Assembly (NCBI GenBank): GCA_031291445.1
Contig: JARLJA010000173.1
Span: forward strand, 1-41,959
Length of the DNA stretch: 41,959 bases
Direction: 5' to 3'
Source of the DNA: Xanthobacteraceae bacterium
Lineage (GTDB): Bacteria; Pseudomonadota; Alphaproteobacteria; Rhizobiales; Xanthobacteraceae
The position numbers were made by a program, and so were the translations under genes. Positions 7,142-15,461 of this stretch are shown piece after piece (the first letter of the stretch is position 1; each line of letters starts with the position of its first letter). The notes under the pieces were generated by a model. It did no database searches. It was not told the origin of the DNA and was given only the letters and a program-made list of their open reading frames with translations.

Positions 7142-8053
7142 ATGACCGCCGTCGCGAAAGCCGCGGTCTTACCGGATCGCAGCGTGGTGGCGATCAGTGG
7201 ACCGGACCGCGTCAAGTTCCTGCAGGGGCTGACCACCAACGATATCCGGCGGCTCGCCCCGGCCAAGGCGCTCTATGCCGGCTTTCTCACCGGTCACGGC
7301 AAGCTGCTCTGCGACGTGTTCCTGATCGATGACGGCGACCGCATCCTGATCGACATCGCGTCCAGCCTGGCCGGAGATTTCGTCACGCGGCTCACCGCCT
7401 TCAAGCTGCGCGCGGCGATCGAGATCGGCGAGGTCGTCCCCGCTCTCGCCGTCGCGGCGGTGTGGGGAGCGGCCGCCGCCGCGCGACTCGGGCTCGACCC
7501 GGTCGAGGGCATGGCAGGCGGCCGCGAGGTTGCGAAACCGGATCATGCCTTCGTCGACCCGCGGCTCGCGGCCTTGGGCGCGCGCATCGTCTACCCGGCT
7601 GACGATGCCCTTGGGGCCAGGCTGGATGAGCTTGGCTTCGCCCGCGCGACGCAGGAGGACTATGCCACCCACAGGCTGGCCCTCGGCATCGCCGACACGG
7701 TCGAGATCGCCGGCGAGACCTGCTATGCGCTCGAAGCCAATCTCGAGATGCTGCACGGCGTCGACTTCAAGAAGGGCTGCTACGTCGGGCAGGAACAGAC
7801 CGCGCGCATGAAGCTCAAGGGCGGATTGCGCAAACGGATCCTGCCGGTCACCGGCGCGACCGCCCTTCCCGGCGCTGGAGCGGCGATCACGGCCGACGGA
7901 GCCAGGCTTGGCCACCTGATCGCGGCGTCCGGCGCTCGAGGCCTTGCCTTGCTCCGCCTCGATCATCTGGCCGAGGCCAGGGACGGCGCCATCCGCGCCG
8001 AGGATGTTCCGCTGAGCGTCCATTGGCCGGACTGGCTGCCGCGCGGCACGTGA
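7142..8053 (+). CDS. ygfZ: YgfZ/GcvT-like folate-binding Fe-S maintenance protein
   Basis: A 303-residue protein of the YgfZ/IBA57 family. These proteins use a folate and support Fe-S enzymes such as the tRNA methylthiolase MiaB. The N-terminal PDRSVVAISGPDRVKFLQGL and TNDI segment is family-typical. The signature is present as K211-G-C213-Y-V-G-Q-E218, followed by TARMKLKGGLRKRILPV. The start is placed at ATG 7142 because the family begins close to KAAVLPDRS. An in-frame ATG at 7067, 4 bases after the preceding stop, would add 25 residues unlike the family. The sagB-like gene begins 2 bases after its stop, so this Fe-S helper is part of the redox operon rather than a lone gene. Confidence 0.9.
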   Translation: MTAVAKAAVLPDRSVVAISGPDRVKFLQGLTTNDIRRLAPAKALYAGFLTGHGKLLCDVFLIDDGDRILIDIASSLAGDFVTRLTAFKLRAAIEIGEVVPALAVAAVWGAAAAARLGLDPVEGMAGGREVAKPDHAFVDPRLAALGARIVYPADDALGARLDELGFARATQEDYATHRLALGIADTVEIAGETCYALEANLEMLHGVDFKKGCYVGQEQTARMKLKGGLRKRILPVTGATALPGAGAAITADGARLGHLIAASGARGLALLRLDHLAEARDGAIRAEDVPLSVHWPDWLPRGT

Positions 8054-8055
8054 TC

Positions 8056-9726
8056 ATGGACGCACCACAGTCGATCGTATCGATAGGCATCGACGCGGCG
8101 GGCGGCGCTCCGCCGTCGGCTGACGTCGCCTTCGCCTATCACACGCGAACCAAGCACGACCTCAAGCGCTATGCGGCCGGCCCCGAGACCCTCGACTGGG
8201 ACACCCAGCCCAATCCGTTCCGGGAATTCTCGGGCTCCGCGCGAACCCCGCTGCCGCTGACGGCGGACCACTTGACCACGACCTTTGCCCAGATCTACCA
8301 GCCGCCGGGAGCGCCGGCCCCGCTGACGCTCGCATCGGTCGCCGCGCTGCTCGAGCTCTCCATGGGGCTCTCGGCGTGGAAGGAATACGGGCCCGACCGG
8401 TGGGCGCTGCGCTGCAATCCGTCGAGCGGCAACCTGCATCCGACGGAAGCCTACGTGCTAAGCGCCAACGTACCCGGCCTCGACGACGGGCTTCATCACT
8501 ATGTCAGCCGCGACCACGTGCTGGAGCAGCGCTGCCGCCGCGCCGGGCGATCCGCGGCTCCGGCGCGCCTGTGGATCGGCCTCGCGTCGATCCATTGGCG
8601 GGAAGCGTGGAAATACGGCGAGCGCGCGTTCCGCTATTGCCAGCTCGACATCGGACACGCACTGGGCGCCATTCGCTACGCCGCCGGCGCGCTCGGCTGG
8701 CAAGCGACGGTCGTCGGCGGGGTGGAAAGCGCGGCGCTGCGTGCAGCCATGGGGCTTGACCGCGCTGGCGACTTCGCCGGCGCCGAACCGGAAGACGCGG
8801 ATCTCCTGATTGCGATCACGCCAGGCTCGACCGCACCAGACGAGAAGCAGAACGTCCCGGAGGCCTTCGATACCGCCGCCGACCACTGGTCGGGACAGGC
8901 GAACCGGCTCGATCCCCATCCCATGTACCGCTGGCCGGTGATCGACGAGGTCAGCGCAGCCACCCATGGCCGGGCAACCGACGAGCCCGCCGCGCCGTTG
9001 CCCTATCCGCCCCTGCCCGAAGGGGCAACGGCGCGCGCCGCCGACATCATCCTCGGCCGCCGCAGCGCGCAACGATTTGACGCCAGGCACACGATCGGTG
9101 CCGACCACTTCCATCGCCTGCTGGATTGTCTGCTGGCGCGGCCGGCCGCGCCCTGGGACGTCTGGTGCTTTGCGCCGCGCCTGCATCCGGTGCTGTTCGT
9201 GCACCGGGTCGAGGGGCTCGCGCCCGGCGTCTATGCGCTGCCGCGCCATCCCGAGGCAATGAGTGCCCTGCGCCAGGAGTTGCGCTCCGATTTCGAATGG
9301 CAGAGGCCGGACGGCGTGCCGGCTCACCTGCCCTTGTTCCGGCTGCTGACGACCGATTGCCGCGCGACGTCCCGGACCGCGAGCTGTCATCAGGCGATCG
9401 CCAGCGACGGCGGCTTCTCCCTCTCCATGGTGGCCGAGTTCGAACCGATCGTGGGTGCAGATCCCTGGCGCTACCGCCAGCTCTACTGGGAGGCGGGATT
9501 GCTGGGGCAGGTTCTCTATCTCGAGGCCGAAGCCGCGCGCCTTCGCGGCACCGGGATCGGCTGCTATTTCGACGACGCCGTTCACACGCTGCTCGGGATC
9601 GAGACGCGCCGATTCCAGGCGCTCTATCACTTCACCGTCGGGCGCCCGCTGACCGACGATCGCATCACCACCTTCCCGGCCTATCCCGGCCGAGAACGGA
9701 ACGAACGCTGGGAAGCGGCACCATGA
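8056..9726 (+). CDS. SagB/ThcOx-type nitroreductase-fold oxidoreductase, two fused domains
   Basis: A 556-residue flavin oxidoreductase with two nitroreductase-like halves. The first (~30-260) starts AYHTRTKHDLKRYA, has CNPSSGNLHPTEAYV, which matches the PSxG..P.E motif of SagB enzymes, and YGERAFRYCQLDIGHAL. The second (~330-545) starts with the FMN-binding LGRRSAQRFD and has WRYRQLYWEAGLLGQVLYLE. In known systems SagB is the FMN azoline dehydrogenase that makes thiazoles or oxazoles. Here no YcaO cyclodehydratase or precursor peptide is nearby, so that role is not supported; other double-domain members act on small molecules or have unknown roles. ATG 8056 is used, as the longer frame from 8023 runs into ygfZ. 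The stop overlaps the next start (ATGA). Confidence 0.85.
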   Translation: MDAPQSIVSIGIDAAGGAPPSADVAFAYHTRTKHDLKRYAAGPETLDWDTQPNPFREFSGSARTPLPLTADHLTTTFAQIYQPPGAPAPLTLASVAALLELSMGLSAWKEYGPDRWALRCNPSSGNLHPTEAYVLSANVPGLDDGLHHYVSRDHVLEQRCRRAGRSAAPARLWIGLASIHWREAWKYGERAFRYCQLDIGHALGAIRYAAGALGWQATVVGGVESAALRAAMGLDRAGDFAGAEPEDADLLIAITPGSTAPDEKQNVPEAFDTAADHWSGQANRLDPHPMYRWPVIDEVSAATHGRATDEPAAPLPYPPLPEGATARAADIILGRRSAQRFDARHTIGADHFHRLLDCLLARPAAPWDVWCFAPRLHPVLFVHRVEGLAPGVYALPRHPEAMSALRQELRSDFEWQRPDGVPAHLPLFRLLTTDCRATSRTASCHQAIASDGGFSLSMVAEFEPIVGADPWRYRQLYWEAGLLGQVLYLEAEAARLRGTGIGCYFDDAVHTLLGIETRRFQALYHFTVGRPLTDDRITTFPAYPGRERNERWEAAP

Positions 9727-10520
9727 GGCAACGCACCCCTTACCGCTGCATCGACGTCGATGCCGCCGTGGATCTGCTCCGGCGCGACGGCGTGCTCAGG
9801 CTCGATGTGCGCGACCCGTCATCGTTCGAGAATGGCCGCATGGATGGCGCGCGGCACGTCTCGCACGCCAACCTGTCGGCGCTGATCGCCGGAACGGCCA
9901 AGGCCACGCCGATCCTGATCTATTGCTACCGCGGGCACGCCAGCCGCGACTACGCGCAGACCTTTTCCGACTTCGGATTCGCCGAGGTCTACAGCCTCGA
10001 CGGCGGCTTCGAGGCCTGGAGCAAGGCACCACGCGCCCTCGACGCCGCGCCACCGGGCCCCGCGCTGCAGCGGTGGCTGGCGGCACAGGGCTTTCCTCCC
10101 GGCGACGTCAACGCCGTCATTGCCAACGAAACCACGCCGCTGATGAAGGCGGCCCATCTGGGAGAAAGCGCGATCGTCCGCGATCTCCTCGCCGCGGGGG
10201 CGCGGCCGGAGGCCCGGAATGCCGACGGCAACAACGCCCTGTGGCTCGCCTGCGTCGGCGATCATCTGGAGGTCATCGACCTGCTCGTCGCGGCCGGCAT
10301 CGACGTCGACAACCGCAACGCCAATGGCGCCACCGCGCTGATGTATGCATCCTCGTCCGGAAAGGCCGCCGTGGTCGCGCACCTGCTGGCAAAGGGGGCC
10401 GACACCGCGCCGGAAACGCTCGATGGCTTCACCGCGCTCGACATGGCCGCATCGATGGAATGCCTCACGCTGCTTCGCCGCGCGAGCCAATCGCCATACC
10501 GGGTAGAGACCGGATCATGA
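9723..10520 (+). CDS. Rhodanese-ankyrin fusion protein
   Basis: A 265-residue fusion. Residues 8-103 are a single rhodanese domain with a complete GlpE-like active loop, C68-YRGHAS, in ILIYCYRGHASRDYA; such domains carry sulfur as a persulfide. Residues ~136-255 form about four ankyrin repeats, recognisable by TPLMKAAHLGES, NALWLACVGDHLEVIDLL and TALMYASSSGKAAVVAHLL. Ankyrin repeats usually bind a partner protein, so this may deliver sulfur to, or dock on, another operon product. It overlaps the sagB-like gene at ATGA and the next gene at ATGA, so the three are very probably translated together. The protein has no signal peptide and should be cytosolic. Confidence 0.88.
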   Translation: MRQRTPYRCIDVDAAVDLLRRDGVLRLDVRDPSSFENGRMDGARHVSHANLSALIAGTAKATPILIYCYRGHASRDYAQTFSDFGFAEVYSLDGGFEAWSKAPRALDAAPPGPALQRWLAAQGFPPGDVNAVIANETTPLMKAAHLGESAIVRDLLAAGARPEARNADGNNALWLACVGDHLEVIDLLVAAGIDVDNRNANGATALMYASSSGKAAVVAHLLAKGADTAPETLDGFTALDMAASMECLTLLRRASQSPYRVETGS

Positions 10521-10855
10521 CCGTCATCGAGCACGACTTCGGCCTGCAGGAACGCGAGGTCGCGCGACGCTTCACCCGGCTGCTGAGCCTCGACGCGCTA
10601 CACGAAGCCAATGTGCGCGCCAATCCGCTGCCCTACCTCGAACGGGCCAGCGAACACATCTATCAGCTCGAAAGGGCCCTGTTCGACGCCGCGCAGGCGG
10701 CCGCGCCTTCCGGTGGAGAACCACCTTCGGCCGAAACGATCATGGTCGACAAGGCGGAGTACCAGCGCCTCGTCGCCTGCCGCGCGGTCGTCGCGCTGGC
10801 TCTCGCGCAGCTCGGCCTGCATGAAGACGAGAGCCGGGCGCCGGCCAATCCCTGA
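10517..10855 (+). CDS. Unknown small protein, 112 residues
   Basis: I do not recognise this protein. It is acidic and likely helical, with blocks such as ARRFTRLLSLDALHEANV and ERASEHIYQLERALFDAAQ, a Pro/Gly linker near residue 65, then AEYQRLVACRAVVALALAQLG. Start and stop are tied to the neighbours: its ATG overlaps the stop of the rhodanese-ankyrin gene, and the GST start follows its stop by 10 bases. That tight packing and uniform codon use make it a real gene. Its size and helical heptad-like pattern would suit an adaptor or subunit, but no function can be given. Confidence 0.8.
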   Translation: MTVIEHDFGLQEREVARRFTRLLSLDALHEANVRANPLPYLERASEHIYQLERALFDAAQAAAPSGGEPPSAETIMVDKAEYQRLVACRAVVALALAQLGLHEDESRAPANP

Positions 10856-10865
10856 GGACCGCCCG

Positions 10866-11516
10866 ATGGCCCCGATGAAACTCTACATGACGCCGGGATC
10901 GTGCTCGACCGGAATCCACATCATCCTCGAAGAGCTGGAAGAGGTATTCGAGGCCCATATCGTCAACCTGCCGGCCGGCGACCACTTCAAGCCCGACTAT
11001 GTCGCCATCAATCCGAAATCGACCATTCCGACGCTGGTGCGTGGCGACGGCACCGCGCTCACCGAAGTCCCGGCCATCGCCTGGTGGCTCGCAAAGACCC
11101 ATCCGCGCGCCAGGCTGTGGCCGGAAGACACCGAAGAGGAATGTCGCGTGATCGAGGCCATGGCCCATATCGTGGGCACGATCCATGGCCAGGGCTTCGC
11201 CCGCATCTTCGCCACCAGCAGCTTTACCCGCAATCCGGCCGACCACGCTGCGGCGCGTGAGCTCGGCCGTGACATCGTCGTCAAGGGGTTCGCCATCCTG
11301 AACGACGCGCTCGAAACCAGACCTTACCTCGCGGGCGACTTTTCCGTCGCCGATCCGATTCTCTTCTACGTCGCGTTCTGGGCCGACAAGACCGCTATCC
11401 CGCTGCCCGACAATCTCGCCGCGCACTACCGGCGCATGCTGGCACGCCCAGCCGTCCAGCTGGTGTTGCGCGAGGAGGGCTACAATCCGGCCAATCTGGG
11501 CATGCCGTCCCGGTAG
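10866..11516 (+). CDS. Glutathione S-transferase (beta-like)
   Basis: A 216-residue cytosolic GST. The N-terminal thioredoxin-fold domain starts KLYMTPGSCSTGIHIILEE; C13 sits where beta-class bacterial GSTs have their active cysteine. The cis-proline motif STIPTLV and the glutathione-contacting TEVPAIAWWLA follow. The C-terminal helical domain contains the N-cap motif FSVADPILFYV. It likely conjugates or reduces with glutathione; the substrate is unknown. The ATG at 10866 has a GAGG 8 bases upstream; ATG 10875 is an alternative. It is the last gene of the 6310-11516 operon and converges on the AAA+ ATPase with only 10 bases between stops. Confidence 0.92.
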   Translation: MAPMKLYMTPGSCSTGIHIILEELEEVFEAHIVNLPAGDHFKPDYVAINPKSTIPTLVRGDGTALTEVPAIAWWLAKTHPRARLWPEDTEEECRVIEAMAHIVGTIHGQGFARIFATSSFTRNPADHAAARELGRDIVVKGFAILNDALETRPYLAGDFSVADPILFYVAFWADKTAIPLPDNLAAHYRRMLARPAVQLVLREEGYNPANLGMPSR

Positions 11517-11526
11517 CTGCCCGCGC

Positions 11527-13248
11527 TCACGCCTCGCTCGAAGCCGTCGGTCGCCAGTGATCGCCGAGGTCGATGCCGCGAAAAATGGCGCAGCGTCGGA
11601 ACACGTCCAGCGCCGGACGCACCTTCTTGTGGTGACAGTATTTCGCGACCAGCTTCGCCAGCCCCTTGATGTCGCGCCCCGTCGCCGCCGGAAAGGTCTC
11701 GACCAGCGCGTCGAGCAGCGCCGCGTCGATGGCGAGCCCGAACTGCTGCGTCATCACCTGCCAGATCCGGCGCCGGGCCTGGCCATCGGGCGGAAAGAAC
11801 TTGATCAGGGCGATGCAGCGCGACACGATCGCCTCGTCGATATCGTCGATGCGGTTGGTCGTCAGGAACAGCAGGCCGTTGAAGTATTCCAGCACCCGCA
11901 GGAACACCCCCACCACCGCGTTCATCACCATGTCGTCCTCGCGACGCTTGATGTAGACATCGGCCTCGTCGATCAGCATCACCGCGCCCCAGCGCTGGGC
12001 CCGCGTCAGCGCGTTCTTGAGCGCGCTTTCCATGGCGGCAACGTTGAGCCCGAGCTGGCCCGAGTGCACGCGGTACAGCGGCCGGCCGACGATCTCGGCG
12101 TAGACCTCGGCGGTCAGGGTCTTGCCGACCCCGGGCGGGCCCGCGCACAGCACGGTGGTTCCTCCTGACTTCCCCGCCACGATGTCGTCCATCAGGACGT
12201 CCATTTCGGCGGTCAGGATGTCGATCAGATCGGTCTGCTCCTCCGGCAGGATCAGCTTCTGCTTCAAGTCCGGCTGATAGGCGTAGGGCGTCATGTCGTC
12301 GGCATGAACCCAAAGATAGTGATGCAGATCGAGGTGGAACATCAGCATGTAGGGGTGGACCGGGATCCGGCAGAACAGGCCCTTCGGGATCGCGGCCCTG
12401 GATTCCTCGACCTCGCTTTCGGCGTCGTAGAGATTGCTCTTGGCGGCCTTGCGCAGGTACTGCCCGAGGATGTCGCCCGAGACCTCGAGCGTCAGGTCGC
12501 GCGCGGTCAGGATGCTCTCGTCATTGACCAGCCGCGCATCGCCCCCACCCGATGACAGCACGATGACGTCCTTGCGCGACCAGTCCATATCGCGATGCGA
12601 CGAGTTCGGATCCTCCGCATAAAACCCGGTGCCCCGGGCGGAGAACTGGGCGCCATAGCGGCCGCGCCAGGCGAAATAGCGCTCCGCGGTCTCGTCATAG
12701 GCCTCGATCAGCTCCGGCGTCTCCTTCAAAAAGCCCTTGGCCGCGAATATCTCGGCCACGGTCTTGCCGACGATGTCGCCGGCGGAAACCCGCAGCGTTG
12801 TCGTCGTGAGCGACCCTTTTACATTGGCCTTCAACTCGATGAACACGCGCCCGGTCTCGTCGTTCGAGGGCGGGGTGTAGTCGAGCCGGCTCACCACATA
12901 CGGCAGCGGCCGGCTCGCCGCGCTGGTGGAGAACATCCAGCCGCGGATGGCATTGACGACGAGATAGCGGGCGATGGCGGGCAGCAGCGATTCCAGATCC
13001 TGCGCGGTGAACCTGGTACTGTCGTCGGCGAACGCCCGCTGCAGCGTTGCGACATGGGCCAGACGGGCGTGCTGGTCCGGGCCGGCCTCGCGATAGAGCT
13101 CCTGCAGATAGTCGAGCTCGGCGTTCGAGAGCTGGCTGAATGCCACCTCGGCCTTGTCGCCGAACCGCAGCTGCTCCGTCAGCGACGTAAGGTTCGGGAA
13201 GGCCGCGGCCATCGCTTCGACGTAGGGTCGATCAATCTGCAGCTTCAT
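11527..13248 (-). CDS. AAA+ ATPase with large unknown N-terminal region
   Basis: A 573-residue protein with one AAA+ module in its C-terminal part: Walker A GPPGVGKT (~370-377), Walker B VMLIDEADVYI (~423-433), sensor 1 TTNRIDDID (~463) and an arginine-finger region SRC (~476). The motif order DEADVYIKRREDDMVMNAVV followed by a FLRVLEYF segment recalls a class of AAA ATPases common in fungi; that similarity is from memory. The N-terminal 340 residues are not recognised and include a possible strand-rich part (YVVSRLDYTPPSND). ATP-driven remodelling of a partner protein is expected. The ATG overlaps the stop of the amine oxidase gene (ATGA), so the oxidase is the likely client or complex partner. 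Confidence 0.85.
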   Translation of the reverse strand: MKLQIDRPYVEAMAAAFPNLTSLTEQLRFGDKAEVAFSQLSNAELDYLQELYREAGPDQHARLAHVATLQRAFADDSTRFTAQDLESLLPAIARYLVVNAIRGWMFSTSAASRPLPYVVSRLDYTPPSNDETGRVFIELKANVKGSLTTTTLRVSAGDIVGKTVAEIFAAKGFLKETPELIEAYDETAERYFAWRGRYGAQFSARGTGFYAEDPNSSHRDMDWSRKDVIVLSSGGGDARLVNDESILTARDLTLEVSGDILGQYLRKAAKSNLYDAESEVEESRAAIPKGLFCRIPVHPYMLMFHLDLHHYLWVHADDMTPYAYQPDLKQKLILPEEQTDLIDILTAEMDVLMDDIVAGKSGGTTVLCAGPPGVGKTLTAEVYAEIVGRPLYRVHSGQLGLNVAAMESALKNALTRAQRWGAVMLIDEADVYIKRREDDMVMNAVVGVFLRVLEYFNGLLFLTTNRIDDIDEAIVSRCIALIKFFPPDGQARRRIWQVMTQQFGLAIDAALLDALVETFPAATGRDIKGLAKLVAKYCHHKKVRPALDVFRRCAIFRGIDLGDHWRPTASSEA

Positions 13249-14879
13249 GCGAGTTCATCGAGTCGTGAAACGGATCGCGCGGATGCCCGCGCCGGTGACG
13301 CATCTGCCTTCGCCAGCAGAAGGCGGTTGGCCGCCAGCGAAAACTCCTGCCACGCCGCGGCGATGTCGCGCAGAATCGTCTGCACATACTCCTTGGATGG
13401 GCGATGCTCGTCGGGAAAGTTGGAGAGCGCGCAGGACGTGCGGTTGAATGCGATCACGTCGTCGAGCAGGGTTCGCAGGAAATCGCCGAACGGCTTCTGG
13501 ACGTCGGGCGTCAAGGCCGAGCGGCCGCGCTCGACGGCCACGCCACTCATCTCGAATGGGAAATCGTCGAGCACTTTCAGCGCCTCGGCGAACACCGCCT
13601 CGACCGCCCCGAGCGCGGCGAGCTGGGTGATCTGGTCGCGCTGCTGTGCGGCAAGGCCGCGGATAAGCCGACGGCGATAGTCGTCGAACGCCACATCCCC
13701 CTGCGCGGCAACCCAGGCGCCGAGCCGGGCGAGGCAGGCCGCGTTCCCGGTGAGTGAAGCATCCGTCCGGCCCCCTGTCTCCCCGTTGCTGGAAGAGGCA
13801 CGGCCGAGCGCGCGATCGATGCGTCGCGCCGCGTCGAGTGCGCCTTCGAGGTAGCCCGCCGCATGGGCCGCGGTTTCCGCGCCGCCCAGATGAAGCTTGC
13901 CGTCCCACAGCGGTCGCCGCAGCAGCGGACTGGCGACGTCCACATGCTCGGCGCGCGGCCCCTCCCGATCCAGCGCGCTGCAGGTATGGCGCTCGGTCGC
14001 CCAGTCCTGATAGTGCGGTTCACCCTGGCCCTGTTCGAGCGCCGGCCCGAAGACCTGGACCATCTGGCTCGCCATCAGCATCGGCAGGCCGACGCTGAAG
14101 CTCTGGCGCAGGTCCGGCGGCAAGGCGAGAAATCCTCCCAGCGCCGCCCGCTCGCCGGGCGCGTCGCAAGCATCGAAGATCTCGCCGAGCACGGCCTGCT
14201 CGTGGGTCACGAAGGCGTTGCCGGACCGCCCGCCCTCGCGCCAGAATGGGCGGTCATAGCCGATCACCACCTTGGCCTGCGCGGCCATCCAGGTTTCAGC
14301 ATCGCGCATCGCCTCGCGTGTCGCCTCGTCGAGTTCCGGCTCGAAGCGGACATGCTCCGCAACGAGGCGTGGAGGAAGCGCGAGCACGATCCGTTGGGCC
14401 ACGACCTCGATCATTCGACCATCGGAGCCGAACGCCAGCGCGACGTGGTCGCCGCGATCCTCCACCCTCGTCAGTTGGTGACCGAGATGAATATGGTCCT
14501 TCGGCAGATCCCGGGCCAGCGCATCGACCAGGCTTGCCATGCCACCCTGGAGACGCCGGGCACCGTTATGAATGGTCCGGCCCTCGATCGCCTCAGGCGC
14601 CTTGTCGGGATCGCGCAGATGAAGCACCGCACCTTCATCGTGCTGAGGAAAGTCGGCAAGGCCCAGATCGGCGACGAGACGCGTGATGGACGGCTGCGTG
14701 TCGGGCCAGAACCAGGTGGGACCGAGGTCGATGGCCCCGCCCGCACCCACAGCCGACATGATCCGCCCGCCGAGCCGTCGGCGCGCCTCGAACAGCGCGA
14801 ACGTCACACCGCGACGGGACAAGCTCCGCGCCAGTGCGAGACCGCACAATCCACCTCCGACAATGGCCGTTTCCAGCAC
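13245..14879 (-). CDS. FAD-dependent amine oxidase-like protein with extra C-terminal domain
   Basis: A 544-residue flavoprotein. The dinucleotide-binding motif is right at the N-terminus (G8-x-G10-x-x-G13 in TAIVGGGLCGLALARSL), followed by FEARRRLGGRI and IDLGPTWFWP, and the C-terminal FAD contact KLHLGGAETAAHAAGYLEGAL (~350-370). This is the monoamine oxidase/phytoene desaturase-like fold; the substrate is unknown. About 170 residues after this motif form an extra, mostly helical domain that I do not recognise. GTG 14879 is chosen because AAGGG lies 7 bases upstream; TTG 14885 is the alternative, and the frame from 15167 is rejected. It is coupled to the AAA+ ATPase and divergent from the NTF2-like gene. 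Confidence 0.85.
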   Translation of the reverse strand: MLETAIVGGGLCGLALARSLSRRGVTFALFEARRRLGGRIMSAVGAGGAIDLGPTWFWPDTQPSITRLVADLGLADFPQHDEGAVLHLRDPDKAPEAIEGRTIHNGARRLQGGMASLVDALARDLPKDHIHLGHQLTRVEDRGDHVALAFGSDGRMIEVVAQRIVLALPPRLVAEHVRFEPELDEATREAMRDAETWMAAQAKVVIGYDRPFWREGGRSGNAFVTHEQAVLGEIFDACDAPGERAALGGFLALPPDLRQSFSVGLPMLMASQMVQVFGPALEQGQGEPHYQDWATERHTCSALDREGPRAEHVDVASPLLRRPLWDGKLHLGGAETAAHAAGYLEGALDAARRIDRALGRASSSNGETGGRTDASLTGNAACLARLGAWVAAQGDVAFDDYRRRLIRGLAAQQRDQITQLAALGAVEAVFAEALKVLDDFPFEMSGVAVERGRSALTPDVQKPFGDFLRTLLDDVIAFNRTSCALSNFPDEHRPSKEYVQTILRDIAAAWQEFSLAANRLLLAKADASPARASARSVSRLDELA

Positions 14880-15047
14880 CGCCAAACCCTTGCCGCCATT
14901 CGATCTAGCGAGGTTATGCAAGAATCGCGCACAATCGTTCAGCTGGACCCACATTCGGGAGCGCGCGCGAGCGCACATTTTTTTTGCGTCAGACCTCCCG
15001 CCACGATCGCCCTTGATTTCCGCGCGCCGTTGGCTCAACCGATAGAC
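14880..15047. promoter_or_regulatory. Divergent promoter region, amine oxidase / NTF2-like gene
   Basis: This is a 168-base gap between divergent genes. It holds a GC-alternating stretch (GAGCGCGCGCGAGCGC) followed by a run of eight T near 14980. I could not assign promoter boxes, but both transcripts must start here or within the flanking genes. Confidence 0.35.
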
Positions 15048-15461
15048 ATGACTGACACAAGCGCCATTACCGCCGCCAACGCGGCCTTCTATGAAGCCTT
15101 TTCGGCGGGAGACGTCGAGGCAGTCGCGCGCCTGTGGGCGGACGACGACGGCATCTCCTGTATCCATCCCGGCTGGCCGGCGATCATCGGGCGCGAAGCC
15201 GTCGTCGGAAGCTGGCGCGACATCCTACAAAACCCGAGCCGGCCGCAGGTCGCCTGTGCCGAACCCTACGCGATCATCGACGGCGACAGCGGACGCGTGC
15301 TCTGCATCGAGATCGTCGACGGGACGCCACTGGCCGCCTGCAACCACTTCAGACGCATCGACGGCGCCTGGCGCATGGTTCATCACCAGTCGAGCCCGAT
15401 CGCCCAGACTGCCGCGCCGGCCACCGACGATCCGTCGAGCCCAAGCCACCGTCTGCATTGA
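15048..15461 (+). CDS. NTF2-like (SnoaL/DUF4440-type) small protein
   Basis: A 137-residue protein with the cone-shaped NTF2-like fold: an N-terminal helix ITAANAAFYEAFSAGD, then ARLWADDD, HPGWPAIIGREAVVGSW and a final strand pair CNHFRRIDGAWRMVHHQSSP. Many such proteins are small enzymes (isomerases, cyclases) or ligand binders; the family WRMVHHQSSP ending is common in uncharacterised members. ATG 15048 is chosen as the family start. It is divergent from the amine oxidase gene and could act on the same metabolite, which is inference. The Pro/Ser-rich tail after ~122 is not part of the fold. Confidence 0.85.
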   Translation: MTDTSAITAANAAFYEAFSAGDVEAVARLWADDDGISCIHPGWPAIIGREAVVGSWRDILQNPSRPQVACAEPYAIIDGDSGRVLCIEIVDGTPLAACNHFRRIDGAWRMVHHQSSPIAQTAAPATDDPSSPSHRLH

